Part shown: piece by piece, positions 8,070-16,942 of the stretch
Position numbering within the stretch: position 1 is the first letter of the stretch
Layout of the letters: the number at the start of each line of letters is the position of its first letter
From: Vagococcus vulneris
GTDB taxonomy: Bacteria; Bacillota; Bacilli; Lactobacillales; Vagococcaceae
DNA length: 64,000 nucleotides
Assembly (NCBI RefSeq): GCF_003950515.1
Contig: NZ_NGJS01000011.1
Coordinates: 1-64,000 of the forward strand
Reading direction: 5' to 3'
Translations under genes and position numbers: made by a program
Notes under the pieces: model-generated
What the model was told of the DNA's origin: nothing
Seen by the model: the letters and a program-made list of their open reading frames with translations, nothing else
Databases searched by the model: none

Positions 8070-8921
8070 CTATCGATACAAGAAATTAAAATCAAAACTA
8101 GCATTAGCTGATGTCGCACCTTCTAATTCAATTTGATTCCAACCAGGTACCAAACTAATAAATTTTTTTGATGTATCTTTTGTTGAGTTTAGCGAATTAC
8201 AAGTTATTACTGGTCCATCAAATTGCCAAGTTTCACTACTTAACGGTTTTCGGTTGATATCTATTCGACTGTTATTAGTTCGATTAGCTAGGCTTACTCT
8301 GTCGCTTGTCGCTTGAATGCTACTCATGATTATTTTTAAATAACTTTCAAATGGGTGTATTTCAACATTACCGGCGTTGAACACTCGGAATGTTTTACCA
8401 GTAAAGCTATATTTCAATTCAGAATCATCTACTGTTTCAAGACCCATGCCATAAGACCAACTGTCGTCGTTAAATAAGCCTTTAACTTGAATAGTTTGAG
8501 TTGTAGCAACTGATATACCATAAGGAAGTTCAACCGTTTCAAACTTCATAACACCTTGACCCAATTTATAGGTCTGATCTACTTCAATCACATCTTTTAA
8601 TCTGACTTGATATTGTTTACCTGAAAATAATTCATTACCAGTTCCGTTATCTCGCATTTCTCTTATCCAAAATGCTTGATTACCGGTTACTTTATCAAAT
8701 ATTTCATCACGAATTAGCCCCACATCATAAATATATTTAGGATAAAAATAAAACGGAACAGTGATACTTCGTTTAGTATCATCTGCTCCGAAATCTAATG
8801 TTCTGTTATTTCCTTCAATGCGTTTAGAATAAACTTCTTTATCAATAGATGAGACTAGAAAATCCTGAACAATCACATCTATTTCACTTAATTTAAAGGA
8901 ATTATTTATCATGACATCCAT
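8070..8921 (-). CDS. Distal tail protein (Dit, Sipho_tail family)
   Basis: This 283-residue protein is encoded directly after the tape measure gene and before Tal, the fixed position of Dit. The N-terminal belt domain (residues 1-135) shows the typical stretches EIDVIVQDFL, RTLDFGADDTKRSITVPFYF and LIRDEIFDKV; the C-terminal galectin-like domain ends in PGWNQIELEGATSANASFDFNFLYR. Dit forms the hexameric hub of siphophage tail tips on which Tal and receptor-binding proteins assemble. Confidence 0.9.
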   Translation of the reverse strand: MDVMINNSFKLSEIDVIVQDFLVSSIDKEVYSKRIEGNNRTLDFGADDTKRSITVPFYFYPKYIYDVGLIRDEIFDKVTGNQAFWIREMRDNGTGNELFSGKQYQVRLKDVIEVDQTYKLGQGVMKFETVELPYGISVATTQTIQVKGLFNDDSWSYGMGLETVDDSELKYSFTGKTFRVFNAGNVEIHPFESYLKIIMSSIQATSDRVSLANRTNNSRIDINRKPLSSETWQFDGPVITCNSLNSTKDTSKKFISLVPGWNQIELEGATSANASFDFNFLYR

Positions 8922-8932
8922 TATCTAGCCTC

Positions 8933-11900
8933 CTATCTAAATATTTTTACCGAGTCATCCAAAGCATTTTCAGTATTCACATATGTTCTCAACCAATCAG
9001 CATCACCTTCATTTTGAATGTAGATATTTACTGGCTGCTTTGTTTCTTTCTTATCAGAATAATCAAATATTTGCATATTGCTATTCCGTTTAGCTGATTC
9101 TTTAGCATATTTCATACTTGCATCATGTGGTATCACTTGACTTCCAGAAGGTAGTAGAACCATTTCTCCACGACCACCTTCATTCATTCGAGCGAAACCG
9201 CCTTGCCAATTAGTCGTCCCCGATTGAAGATAGCTAATTTCACCAATTGATACTCCAGGTATTTTATTAATAATACCAATTGCAGAATTGACACCGCCAA
9301 TGACACCATTTACAACGCTTTTTACGCTACTTACCAAAGAATCGACTGCTGAAGATATGCCGTCGAACACACCACCTACAAATCCTGTAAGTCCTGACCA
9401 AGCGTTTTGGATGCCACTAAACACATTAGAAATAACACTGCCTACTTTATTCATAATATCTGATACAATTCCAAATACCTTATTAAATACAGATGAAAAT
9501 ACAGCAGATATAGTTGCTACTATAGTTCCAATAGTATTAAAAACCGTCCCTGTTATTTCAGTAACACGATTCCATACACCTACAATAATTGTAAACACTG
9601 TATTAAAAATACCTGCTATTGTTTGGACGATTGGTTGAATAGCACTAACAATCGCAGTTATAATTCCAGCAATAAAAGCGACAATAGGCGATATAATGGC
9701 CATAACATTTGAGATTATTGCTCCAACAATGGCAATTATCGGATTTAAAGCTGCGATTACTGCAGTAACAACACTAATTACCACATTAACAATACTTCCT
9801 ATGATTGGAAGCATGGCTTGGATAATGGTGACAATTGCTTGGATAATAGCGATTAGAGCTGGTGCTATAGCTGTTACAACATTCATTATTACTGTTATTA
9901 TTGTTTGAATCACTGGAATTAGAGCACTAACCAACTGAGCGATTAAAGGCATTATTTGAGCTAAAACTTGCATGAACGATTGCGCTAAGGAAACAATAAT
10001 TGGAACTAATTGATTAAACAAGCCCAAAATAATTGGTAAAACTTGCGATAAAGTAGACATAAATAATTGACCTACCTGCATAACAACTGGAAGTAACGTT
10101 TGAAATGCCGTCATAACTAACGGAATAGCTGAGCTTGCTAATTGCATAATAGCACCACCAATTGTACTAAATGTCTGAACTAACATTGGCCCTAGTTGTT
10201 GTGCTAATGCTACTATTTGTGGTCCAAACAATCTAAATGCACCTATTAGTATCTTAATGACTGGGTTAATACCCATAATAGCCATAATTATTGATGTAAT
10301 CACTCCGCCAGTTCCACTAGTACTAGCTTGAAACTTACTTCCTAATTCACTAGCAAACGATTGAATACTTGGTATTATCGCTTGAATAATTCCACCAATC
10401 GTTTGAAATACAGGTTGTAGATATTGCATAACAGATTGAAATGCAGTGCCAATGCCACTTAATGCCGTTTGAACAATTGGAATAGCTGCTTGAATACCGG
10501 CTGATAACATTGGACCTACTTTAGACCCAAAAGCTTGCAAAGCTGGCATGACTTGTTGAGCAAACCCTTGAACTGTTGCCACAACACTTTGAAAAGCGTT
10601 AGTTACTGTATTTCTGAAAGATTCGCTCTTAATCATTGCACCACCAAACGCTACGCCTAACCCGACAATAGCGGCTACCACTAAACCAATTGGACTAATT
10701 AGGAACCCTAATCCACTAATTACTGCACCAAGTCCCGCTCCTAATGTTCCTAAAACAATTAGCAAAGGACCTATCGCAGCTGCTAAAGCAACTACAGTAG
10801 CAATTGTTGACTTAGTCCCATCTGACATATTATTGAATTTATCTAATAATCCCCCAACTGTTTGTGCTAATTGAGATAAAGCTGGCGTCTGAGTACCTAA
10901 AATAGATTTAACCAGCGCATCCCCACTACCCATCATTGTTTCAATGGAAGCTCCTAGAGTCTTTTGCATTTCACTAGCCATTTTCCCGGCATCGCTACTA
11001 TCTTTTATAGCTTGACTCATTTTGTCATATCCGTCGGCACCTTCAGCGAGTAACATCCCCATACCACTAGCCGATTCAGTACCAAAAATAGTAGCTAATG
11101 CTGCTTGTTGTTGTGCCGGAGTGTAGTTCTTCAATGACGTTCCTAATTCATCTATAATACTTCGCATGTCTTTGAAATTACCACTTGAATCAATAGCAGA
11201 AAAGCCTAGTTCATTCATAAGTTTAGTGGCTGCATCAGTTGGAGCTGCTAATCTTTGAAAGGCCATACGCATAGTTGTACCAACTTGACTGGCTTCAAGA
11301 CCCTTATTCATCATAATACCTGATGCAGTTGCTAATTGATCCATGCCAATACCTAAGTTATGGGCAGCAGGCGCTGCGTATTTGAATACTGTCCCCATAT
11401 CCCCAACTCCGGCAGCCGAAGCGTTTGCTGCTCCAGTAAGTAAGTCTGCCACGTTTGAAGCATCTTTAGCTTCTAAACCAAATCCATTAATCGCAGCGGA
11501 CACTGTATCAGATACGATTGCTAAATCCTCACCACTAGCAGCTGCAGAGGATAAAACACCAGGCATCATATCAATAATTTGAGTTGTATTGTAACCCTTA
11601 GCTGCCATTTCTAACATTGCATCAGACACCTGTTGAGCATCTACCGGAAATTGTGCTGCCATTTCTAAAGATGCTTTCTTCAAGTTATCAATATTATTCC
11701 TAGAACCATCAGCAACTAATGCGGCTTTGTTTATTGATTGTTCAAAGCTAGCCGTAGATTTAACTGCCTTTAAGAAAGGAGCAGTGATTCCAGCTGTCAA
11801 TCCCGCTCCAACTGCTGCTGTTTTAGCACTAAAATTAGTAATACTTTGACCTGTAGATGACACTTTACTTGAAAGCTCATCCATTTTACTTTTAGCACCA

Positions 11901-11965
11901 TCAATCATTTTATTAAAACTAGAGCCATCACCAGTAATTCGAGCGCTTAATGTATAATCAGCCAT
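8933..11965 (-). CDS. Tail tape measure protein (TP901 family)
   Basis: This 1010-residue protein sets tail length. The N-terminal part carries the TP901 tape measure core (ATAAVGAGLTAGITAPFLKA-like segment around residues 46-70, then GVLSSAAASGEDLAIVSDTV and ASQVGTTMRMAFQRLAAPT). A long hydrophobic, repeat-rich helical middle (about 390-840, many PIV/QAI/TII units) follows, with several potential membrane segments that may insert during DNA ejection. The C-terminus is charged. Its start codon overlaps the last base of the upstream chaperone gene. Confidence 0.95.
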   Translation of the reverse strand: MADYTLSARITGDGSSFNKMIDGAKSKMDELSSKVSSTGQSITNFSAKTAAVGAGLTAGITAPFLKAVKSTASFEQSINKAALVADGSRNNIDNLKKASLEMAAQFPVDAQQVSDAMLEMAAKGYNTTQIIDMMPGVLSSAAASGEDLAIVSDTVSAAINGFGLEAKDASNVADLLTGAANASAAGVGDMGTVFKYAAPAAHNLGIGMDQLATASGIMMNKGLEASQVGTTMRMAFQRLAAPTDAATKLMNELGFSAIDSSGNFKDMRSIIDELGTSLKNYTPAQQQAALATIFGTESASGMGMLLAEGADGYDKMSQAIKDSSDAGKMASEMQKTLGASIETMMGSGDALVKSILGTQTPALSQLAQTVGGLLDKFNNMSDGTKSTIATVVALAAAIGPLLIVLGTLGAGLGAVISGLGFLISPIGLVVAAIVGLGVAFGGAMIKSESFRNTVTNAFQSVVATVQGFAQQVMPALQAFGSKVGPMLSAGIQAAIPIVQTALSGIGTAFQSVMQYLQPVFQTIGGIIQAIIPSIQSFASELGSKFQASTSGTGGVITSIIMAIMGINPVIKILIGAFRLFGPQIVALAQQLGPMLVQTFSTIGGAIMQLASSAIPLVMTAFQTLLPVVMQVGQLFMSTLSQVLPIILGLFNQLVPIIVSLAQSFMQVLAQIMPLIAQLVSALIPVIQTIITVIMNVVTAIAPALIAIIQAIVTIIQAMLPIIGSIVNVVISVVTAVIAALNPIIAIVGAIISNVMAIISPIVAFIAGIITAIVSAIQPIVQTIAGIFNTVFTIIVGVWNRVTEITGTVFNTIGTIVATISAVFSSVFNKVFGIVSDIMNKVGSVISNVFSGIQNAWSGLTGFVGGVFDGISSAVDSLVSSVKSVVNGVIGGVNSAIGIINKIPGVSIGEISYLQSGTTNWQGGFARMNEGGRGEMVLLPSGSQVIPHDASMKYAKESAKRNSNMQIFDYSDKKETKQPVNIYIQNEGDADWLRTYVNTENALDDSVKIFR

Positions 11966-12363
11966 TAATCACCCTCCCTTCTTGGCTTCATTAAGCCATT
12001 AGCTTTATAAATTTGTTTAACCCAATCTTTTCCGTCTCTTTCTTCAACTTCCAAGACAACTGACATGGCATTTTCATTAAATTCAATATCAGCTTTTGCT
12101 TGTTTTTTCTTGAATAGCTCTTGAAACTTAGCGTTTTTCTTACGCATCGCATTACTAACTGCATTGAACACAGCGTCACGTAGATATGTCGCATCATTGA
12201 TCGTTTTTCGCTCATACTCCTTACGTATGAACGCTTTTTCCGTTTCAGTTAATGCCATATAATCTGATTTCGTGTAACCAAAATTGACCACAAAAAAAGC
12301 CAAATCAATGTCATCTTGATAAGGCTTTGCTAACTTATATTTTTTTGTGGATTCTGGCGACAT
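11965..12363 (-). CDS. Tail assembly chaperone, frameshifted C-terminal part (gpT-like)
   Basis: This frame (132 residues from the ATG at 12363) lies in the -1 frame after the upstream chaperone gene and is open back through the slippery sequence at 12411-12417. Frameshifting would join it to the upstream protein through IPLELIDYEYWESSPDMSPE. The sequence has a phage DUF-type helical segment (YQDDIDLAFFVVNFGYTKSD, TINDATYLRDAVFNAVSNAM). This is the universal G/GT arrangement of long-tailed phages, where the fusion binds the tape measure protein during tail assembly. The internal ATG has only a weak ribosome site, so the fusion is probably the real product. Confidence 0.8.
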   Translation of the reverse strand: MSPESTKKYKLAKPYQDDIDLAFFVVNFGYTKSDYMALTETEKAFIRKEYERKTINDATYLRDAVFNAVSNAMRKKNAKFQELFKKKQAKADIEFNENAMSVVLEVEERDGKDWVKQIYKANGLMKPRREGD

Positions 12364-12401
12364 ATCTGGACTACTTTCCCAATACTCATAATCAATGAGT
12401 T

Positions 12402-12734
12402 CTAACGGAATAAAAAACCTGCATCCTCTTGAAGTTTCTCCACGATCATATTATTAACTGTAATTGCACCATTTTCGTTAATAAATGGTTCAAACATTGC
12501 AGTAGCTTTAGATTGAGGAACAACTTTTAAATCATTAGCCGTCACTAATCCAAATGAGAACAATGATTCCATCAGTTGAATTGGTAAGATTCCGTTATTT
12601 TGCACCACTTCAGCACTAATGCTTTTTTTGGTAACCATTTCAATTGTTTTGATTTTTTGTAAATTATAACGCAGTTCATACACTGTTCCATTTACTTCAA
12701 ATTGGCCTGTTTCTAACCCTGTTTCTTCTATCAT
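12402..12734 (-). CDS. Tail assembly chaperone (gpG-like)
   Basis: This 110-residue protein comes immediately after the major tail protein (ATG/stop overlap at 12734) and before the tape measure gene. It begins MIEETGLETGQFEVNGTVYELRYNLQKIKTIE, the usual start of Gram-positive phage tail chaperones. It ends QEDAGFLFR and its codons GGT TTT TTA near the end form a T TTT TTA slippery heptamer, from which a -1 shift leads into the next frame. Confidence 0.85.
   Translation of the reverse strand: MIEETGLETGQFEVNGTVYELRYNLQKIKTIEMVTKKSISAEVVQNNGILPIQLMESLFSFGLVTANDLKVVPQSKATAMFEPFINENGAITVNNMIVEKLQEDAGFLFR
12411..12417 (-). other. Programmed -1 ribosomal frameshift site
   Basis: The heptamer T TTT TTA lies in frame (codons GGT TTT TTA) 7 bases before the gpG-like stop. 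After a -1 shift the frame runs ATT CCG TTA GAA without a stop into the downstream chaperone frame. This fits the conserved frameshift of tail assembly chaperones. Confidence 0.85.
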
Positions 12735-13270
12735 TATTTAGCCCCTTCTGGTAGTTTATTTGCTTCTTCTTTTCCTTCTAAATCAACTAAAGCACCCATG
12801 CCATCGAGCTTAATAGAATAAGTCATTGCATCATCGAATGGTGCTTCAAATGAATAGTCTGTTACGATTGCTAAGCCACCAAACATGCCCTTTTTATCTT
12901 TCATATTTAATACTTTGATACATACTGGATCATCACCATCAAAATATTTGGATAACTCTTTATGTGACTCATCACCTGACACATACAGTCCATCGTTATC
13001 GATTGACCACTCTTTCATGCCACCGATTTTAGATTTCCATCCCCCTTGAGTATCTTTTGAGGTGATTTCAATTGAGTCTTTAGAGCGATTAATCGTTAAC
13101 CCTTGTTGTCCGGCAATCGCCAATAATTTATCACCTGTTGAATTAAAAATTGCTAAAATAATATCTTTTCCAGCTATCGCTTTAGCTGCTGAAGCAGTGA
13201 AATCGCAATATAAGTTATTTTCAAAAGCTGTTGCTGCTTGTACACCTGTTTCTTTATTTTCTCCTGCCAT
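12734..13270 (-). CDS. Major tail tube protein (TP901-1/phi13 type)
   Basis: The 178-residue protein forms the tail tube. It begins MAGENKETGVQAATAFENNLYCDF and contains the markers of this family: INRSKDSIEITSKDTQGGWKS, EWSIDNDGLYV and DYSFEAPFDDAMTYSIKLDGMGAL. The ESITSK(D/N) segment is typical of TP901-1-like major tail proteins. Position between the tail terminator and the chaperone pair agrees. Confidence 0.93.
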   Translation of the reverse strand: MAGENKETGVQAATAFENNLYCDFTASAAKAIAGKDIILAIFNSTGDKLLAIAGQQGLTINRSKDSIEITSKDTQGGWKSKIGGMKEWSIDNDGLYVSGDESHKELSKYFDGDDPVCIKVLNMKDKKGMFGGLAIVTDYSFEAPFDDAMTYSIKLDGMGALVDLEGKEEANKLPEGAK

Positions 13271-13281
13271 CTTGTTTCCTC

Positions 13282-13692
13282 CTAAAATTTAGTTTTATAA
13301 CCATATAGAATCTGTAACGAGTACCCAATAATCGTATGTCTTACATCGTCTTCATCTTTTAATATCTGTTGAACACCAAGTGGTCGTTGAATTAACAACT
13401 CGTATCCTTCTGGTAAGCTAACTTCTACAGTCATTGCTTCTTCAATTGATTGTATTAAGTCAAAAATTGGAACTGAGCTTTCAGAACCCTCTGCCCACCC
13501 ATGAATGAAAAGCTGATAGTCTTCTTTCCACATTGTTTTTGACGGTACAGTTGTCTGCCCAACAATTTCAACATGAATAAAAGGTAATTCGGTGTCTTTT
13601 GGAAAATGATCGTACACATCATAGTCTGTATGTTGTCTCAGCACATCTAAGACACCTGCTAATACATCAACAAAAGATAATTTTTTAATCAA
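13282..13692 (-). CDS. Tail terminator/completion protein (DUF3168-like)
   Basis: The 136-residue protein sits between the gp10-like gene and the major tail gene, where tail terminators stand. It has the alternating pattern of this family: VLDVLRQHTDYDVYDHFP, PFIHVEIVG, DYQLFIHGWAEG, and FDLIQSIEEAM. It would cap the tail tube and help join it to the head. Family naming is from the pattern and position. Confidence 0.75.
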   Translation of the reverse strand: MIKKLSFVDVLAGVLDVLRQHTDYDVYDHFPKDTELPFIHVEIVGQTTVPSKTMWKEDYQLFIHGWAEGSESSVPIFDLIQSIEEAMTVEVSLPEGYELLIQRPLGVQQILKDEDDVRHTIIGYSLQILYGYKTKF

Positions 13693-13696
13693 GGTA

Positions 13697-14062
13697 TCAC
13701 TTCCTTAACTCTTCTTGTAAATCCTTTTTATATGTTTCTCTCTGCGCATCCACATTTCGTTTTAAATAATATTGTCCAGGAACAAAGCCACCATTACGTG
13801 TCCTATGCCCATACTCGACGTGTGGTGCGTATTCTTTTAAATAGCCAACTTCATCGCCACGATAAGATAAAGATTGTAATAATTCGCTTGTATCGTACGG
13901 TGTACCACCATCACTCGGTACTGCTCCATCGCGATAGTATTGTTGACGACCACGTTTATAGATATCTCTAAGCTGTTTTTCCTGAACCTTTTTTAAATCA
14001 AATTGAGATTTCTGTTCTAACTTCTTTTCTAAAGCTTCAGTGCCGAATAAAGTAAGTTTCAT
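13697..14062 (-). CDS. HK97 gp10-like head-tail/tail protein
   Basis: The 121-residue protein shows the HK97-gp10 pattern: an N-terminal helix (TEALEKKLEQKSQFDLKKVQ), TPYDTSELLQSLSYRG, APHVEYGHRTRNGGFVPGQYYLKRNVD with the conserved VEYGH(R/T) motif, and a C-terminal helix. This family acts at the head-tail junction. It lies between the head-closure gene and the tail terminator gene. Confidence 0.85.
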   Translation of the reverse strand: MKLTLFGTEALEKKLEQKSQFDLKKVQEKQLRDIYKRGRQQYYRDGAVPSDGGTPYDTSELLQSLSYRGDEVGYLKEYAPHVEYGHRTRNGGFVPGQYYLKRNVDAQRETYKKDLQEELRK

Positions 14063-14066
14063 TCAA

Positions 14067-14381
14067 TCACTTCCCATAAGCTTTTAAATAAACAACTCGC
14101 CACCGTTCATCATCTTCGCCTTTGATTTCTTCAATCTCAAAACGATTGCCGTTTAACTCCAAATAAAAAGCCTTCTGCAATGTTTTAGTAGAAAGCGTTG
14201 CAATAACCTTTTGAAGTTTTTTTGTAACAATACGACTGTCTAAAGCTATTTCATCAGCAGTCCAAGTAGACTTTCTACCTTCACCAGTTTCAAATAGCTT
14301 GATTTCAGTAATATCATTACCAAGCCTATCTTTTTCACCAGTTTTTATTTTCTCGAATAAAGCAATCTCATATAATCTCAT
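14067..14381 (-). CDS. Head closure / head-tail joining protein
   Basis: The 104-residue protein has the compact beta-barrel pattern of Gram-positive head-closure proteins: MRLYEIALFEKIKTGEKDRLGNDITE, WTADEIALDSRIVTK and FEIEEIKGEDDERWRVVYLKAYGK. The gene overlaps the connector gene upstream by 4 bp and is followed after 4 bp by the gp10-like gene. It would seal the portal after packaging. Confidence 0.75.
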   Translation of the reverse strand: MRLYEIALFEKIKTGEKDRLGNDITEIKLFETGEGRKSTWTADEIALDSRIVTKKLQKVIATLSTKTLQKAFYLELNGNRFEIEEIKGEDDERWRVVYLKAYGK

Positions 14382-14716
14382 TTGAACACAATCTTTCCTG
14401 ATAAATTATTGAGTTCTTCAGCCTTTTTACGCTTATAATTCTGAAATTCTCTATCAAATTGGCTTAAAATATTATTAATAAATTTAACACTAAAGACATC
14501 AGCTTTTTCTTGTTCAATGCCTTCATAATATTTTCTACGATACATCGCTAAAACGACATCAACTATGATTGAGTTAAATTCGATTGGTAAGTCGTTAATT
14601 CCTGTATAGAGCTTGATTCTGTCTAGCGCTGTTGTTAAATATTCATCGAGTAACTCATCCGAGATTTTAGACTCTCGGACTTTTACTCTTTTTTTTATGT
14701 CTTCATGAGTACTCAC
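14378..14716 (-). CDS. Head-tail connector (gp6/gp15-like adaptor)
   Basis: The 112-residue, all-helical protein (VRESKISDELLDEYLTTALD, LYTGINDLP, SIIVDVVLAMYRRKYYEGIEQEKADVFSV) matches the phage adaptor family that docks under the portal. The position just after the capsid gene is standard. Confidence 0.82.
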   Translation of the reverse strand: MSTHEDIKKRVKVRESKISDELLDEYLTTALDRIKLYTGINDLPIEFNSIIVDVVLAMYRRKYYEGIEQEKADVFSVKFINNILSQFDREFQNYKRKKAEELNNLSGKIVFK

Positions 14717-14727
14717 TTGATCACCTA

Positions 14728-15666
14728 CTATTCATTAGGTTTGTTTTCCTTTTTTTCTTCTGGTTTTGGTTCTTCAATAGTAGTTTCTACTACTCCGTTT
14801 AAAACTTCAGTGAACAGTTGAATTCCTTCTAATGCTACTGTTTCAACTGTTAAGTTGTTTAGAGTAGTACCATGCGTCACACCAATTAAACCTGATTGTT
14901 CAGTCGTTAAATTAAACGTACGAGCCATTTCAGAAGATGACACATCTTTATTGGCTAACACAATGTTATTAACTGCTGTTGTGTACACTTTACCTTCTGG
15001 GATGCTGTCAAACACAACTACTGTTTGATTTAGAAATCCCGTTAATAAGGTAAAACCATAATCGGTTGATGCACCTGATTGGATAGGTGCTTCACCTAGA
15101 TACTTAGCAACATCCATTGGATTGATGAATGAAATCATTGGTACATTTCCACGGAAATACTTTTTAGCTTCTCCCCAACCTAATGACAAAGCACTTTGTA
15201 AACCAGTCGCTTTTTGTTTAGTTGGTGCAGTTCCTAGGTAAGTAAAGAATTGATTTTTAATAGCATCTTGAACTTCTTCCAAAATTTCACGGTCAGTTTC
15301 ATTTACTGCCATATCATATCCATGACGATCAATTGCTTCAGCAGTTACAACTTTACGATATTTATGCAACGGCACGACAAATTCCCGGTCTTTCTTACGT
15401 TCAACTTTTGATAATGGAATCGTTTCACCTTCGCCTACGGCATTATTAGCAGCCATTGTCCGAACCCACTTGTATGTTTGGACTTTTTCATCTTTAGTTA
15501 AAGTCATACGACGGGTCACACCTAAAACCTGTAATAATTCATCGATTGAATAACCAAATAAGTTTACAAAATCGATTGATTTAATTTCTCCTAAACCATC
15601 AGTTGTCACAATGTCTTTTTCAGCGAATTGCTGTAAGTTCATCTTTAGTAAATTTTCTTTTTTCAT
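14728..15666 (-). CDS. Major capsid protein
   Basis: This 312-residue protein follows the scaffold gene. It begins MKKENLLKMNLQQFAE, the same leader type as the scaffold protein, and contains DGLGEIKSIDFVNLFGYSIDELLQVLGVTR and long HK97-fold segments such as KVERKKDREFVVPLHKYRKV and EAIDRHGYDMAVNETDREIL. The C-terminal 17 residues are a Glu/Lys/Pro tail. The HK97-like fold is inferred from pattern and position. Confidence 0.9.
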   Translation of the reverse strand: MKKENLLKMNLQQFAEKDIVTTDGLGEIKSIDFVNLFGYSIDELLQVLGVTRRMTLTKDEKVQTYKWVRTMAANNAVGEGETIPLSKVERKKDREFVVPLHKYRKVVTAEAIDRHGYDMAVNETDREILEEVQDAIKNQFFTYLGTAPTKQKATGLQSALSLGWGEAKKYFRGNVPMISFINPMDVAKYLGEAPIQSGASTDYGFTLLTGFLNQTVVVFDSIPEGKVYTTAVNNIVLANKDVSSSEMARTFNLTTEQSGLIGVTHGTTLNNLTVETVALEGIQLFTEVLNGVVETTIEEPKPEEKKENKPNE

Positions 15667-15676
15667 GTTGTTCCTC

Positions 15677-16321
15677 CTATTTAAATAAATGTATGTTTTC
15701 TTCGATTAATTTTTGACGCTTGGTTGTATCTTTGATAGCCATGATTTCTTCTTTAGTAACTTCTTTATGACTACCAGGTGTTAGATTTAATTTCGGTGCT
15801 TTACCTGACAAAGCAATCTTGACACCTTCTTCAACCTTACGTTGTAACAATGACGAGAATGCTTCAACAGCTTGTTTCGTATCTTCTGCAGTATCTCTAA
15901 CCACAAATGCTAGTACTTCATCATCTGCATTGATAGATTGTTCTGACAGCATTTTAGACGCCTCTTTAGACATGCTGTTTAGTGAGTTTTTGCGACGTTC
16001 TTCTTCAAGTTGTCGCTTAATACTCTCTAGCTCGTATTGTCTTTTTTCTTCAGCGTTCATCTTAGCTAGTTTTTCAGCTTCTTCCTTCTCTTTCTGCCAA
16101 CGACTGTGTTTCGACTTAATGATTTTGTCTACATCGTCATCAGTCTTAAAGTTGAATTTTGCTTTTAATTCTGCAACCTGTTCGTCTGATAAATTTTCAA
16201 TATCAATTTTAGGCGTTTCAACTGCTTCTTCTTCTGTGGTAGTTTCCGGATTATCGCCACCATCAGAACCAGTGTCAGCACTAAATAATTGTAAATTCAT
16301 CTTAAATAATTTGTTTTTCAT
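15677..16321 (-). CDS. Capsid scaffolding protein (DUF4355)
   Basis: The 214-residue protein has an acidic N-terminus (TTTEEEAVETPKIDIENLSD) and a long central coiled coil (HSRWQKEKEEAEKLAKMNAE, ESIKRQLEEERRKNSLNSM), then a basic C-terminus, the layout of DUF4355 scaffolds. It would guide assembly of the capsid encoded just downstream and then be removed. Confidence 0.88.
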   Translation of the reverse strand: MKNKLFKMNLQLFSADTGSDGGDNPETTTEEEAVETPKIDIENLSDEQVAELKAKFNFKTDDDVDKIIKSKHSRWQKEKEEAEKLAKMNAEEKRQYELESIKRQLEEERRKNSLNSMSKEASKMLSEQSINADDEVLAFVVRDTAEDTKQAVEAFSSLLQRKVEEGVKIALSGKAPKLNLTPGSHKEVTKEEIMAIKDTTKRQKLIEENIHLFK

Positions 16322-16417
16322 GATAATCTTTCCTTTCCATATCTTTTAAAGTGAATAAATGCTTGCACTTTCCATAGCTTTTATAACGTCTTCAATGCTT
16401 GGACAAAATAAAAAAGC

Positions 16418-16672
16418 CTAGTAATTTCTTAGATTTTGATTTCTGTATTGAGTAAGAGGCGGACCGTCAATCCTTCCAACAAATTCAAATGGTTCTTTCG
16501 GATTAATATCTATTGTTAAGTCTCTATACAACTCTTTCAGTAATTCATCTTTATAACGAATTACTTTGCATTTTTGAATCGGGTCCCAAACCTCAATTGT
16601 TTCTCTAGCTATTGGTTGGGATATATTTACTCCCGATTTACACGTTAATGGTTTAAAAGGGTTACACTCCAT
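16418..16672 (-). CDS. Small phage protein of unknown function (84 aa)
   Basis: The protein is not recognised. It starts MECNPFKPLTCKSGVNISQP with two Cys residues and contains IEVWDPIQKCKVIRYKDELL and a C-terminal PPLTQYRNQNLRNY. A ribosome site AGGAGGCGCAGGA precedes the ATG. It stands between head genes together with a 57-aa gene, and both follow hairpins, so this pair may be an inserted accessory unit. Confidence 0.6.
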   Translation of the reverse strand: MECNPFKPLTCKSGVNISQPIARETIEVWDPIQKCKVIRYKDELLKELYRDLTIDINPKEPFEFVGRIDGPPLTQYRNQNLRNY

Positions 16673-16691
16673 TCCTGCGCCTCCTACTTTT

Positions 16692-16713
16692 AAAAAGCCT
16701 AGTGACTAGACTT
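16692..16713 (-). terminator. Hairpin after the 57-aa gene
   Basis: The minus strand AAGTCTAG-TCA-CTAGGCTT stem (one G-U pair) is followed by TTTTT. It begins right after the stop of the 57-aa gene. Confidence 0.55.
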
Positions 16714-16887
16714 TTAGATTTGTTTTGCAAAGCCAGCAATATTATCGATTACAAACATTGCTTGACGTTTTACTTGTGTTGACACTCCAAAATATTTAAA
16801 CGAAACTACTCCGGATTCAGTCTTGAATTCCTCTACTTGATTAAATAAAGCTGTTCCACCATTTTTAAAATAAATTACTATTGTCAT
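16714..16887 (-). CDS. Small phage protein of unknown function (57 aa)
   Basis: ATG at 16887 lies behind AGAAAGAGGTAAGTGAT and the frame ends in TAA at 16714. The product is MTIVIYFKNGGTALFNQVEE, FKTESGVVSFKYFGVSTQVK, RQAMFVIDNIAGFAKQI. The beta-strand-rich sequence resembles small single-domain phage proteins, but no family is recognised. It is flanked by a hairpin on each side. Confidence 0.65.
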   Translation of the reverse strand: MTIVIYFKNGGTALFNQVEEFKTESGVVSFKYFGVSTQVKRQAMFVIDNIAGFAKQI

Positions 16888-16920
16888 ATCACTTACCTCT
16901 TTCTAATTTTAATTAAAATA

Positions 16921-16942
16921 AAAAAGCAGTCGTTAGACTACT
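16921..16942 (-). terminator. Hairpin at the end of the MuF gene
   Basis: The minus strand AGTAGTC-loop-GACTGCT stem is followed by TTTTTTATTTT and overlaps the last codons of the MuF gene. It may lower transcription into the scaffold and capsid genes or be read through. Confidence 0.5.

Noticed and set aside
9288-9638. 116-codon frame antisense to the tape measure gene
   Set aside because: Shadow of the repetitive hydrophobic part of the tape measure protein; no start signals.
15819-16349. 176-codon Ser/Leu-rich frame antisense to the scaffold gene
   Set aside because: Composition is the mirror of the Glu/Lys-rich coiled coil; no ribosome site.
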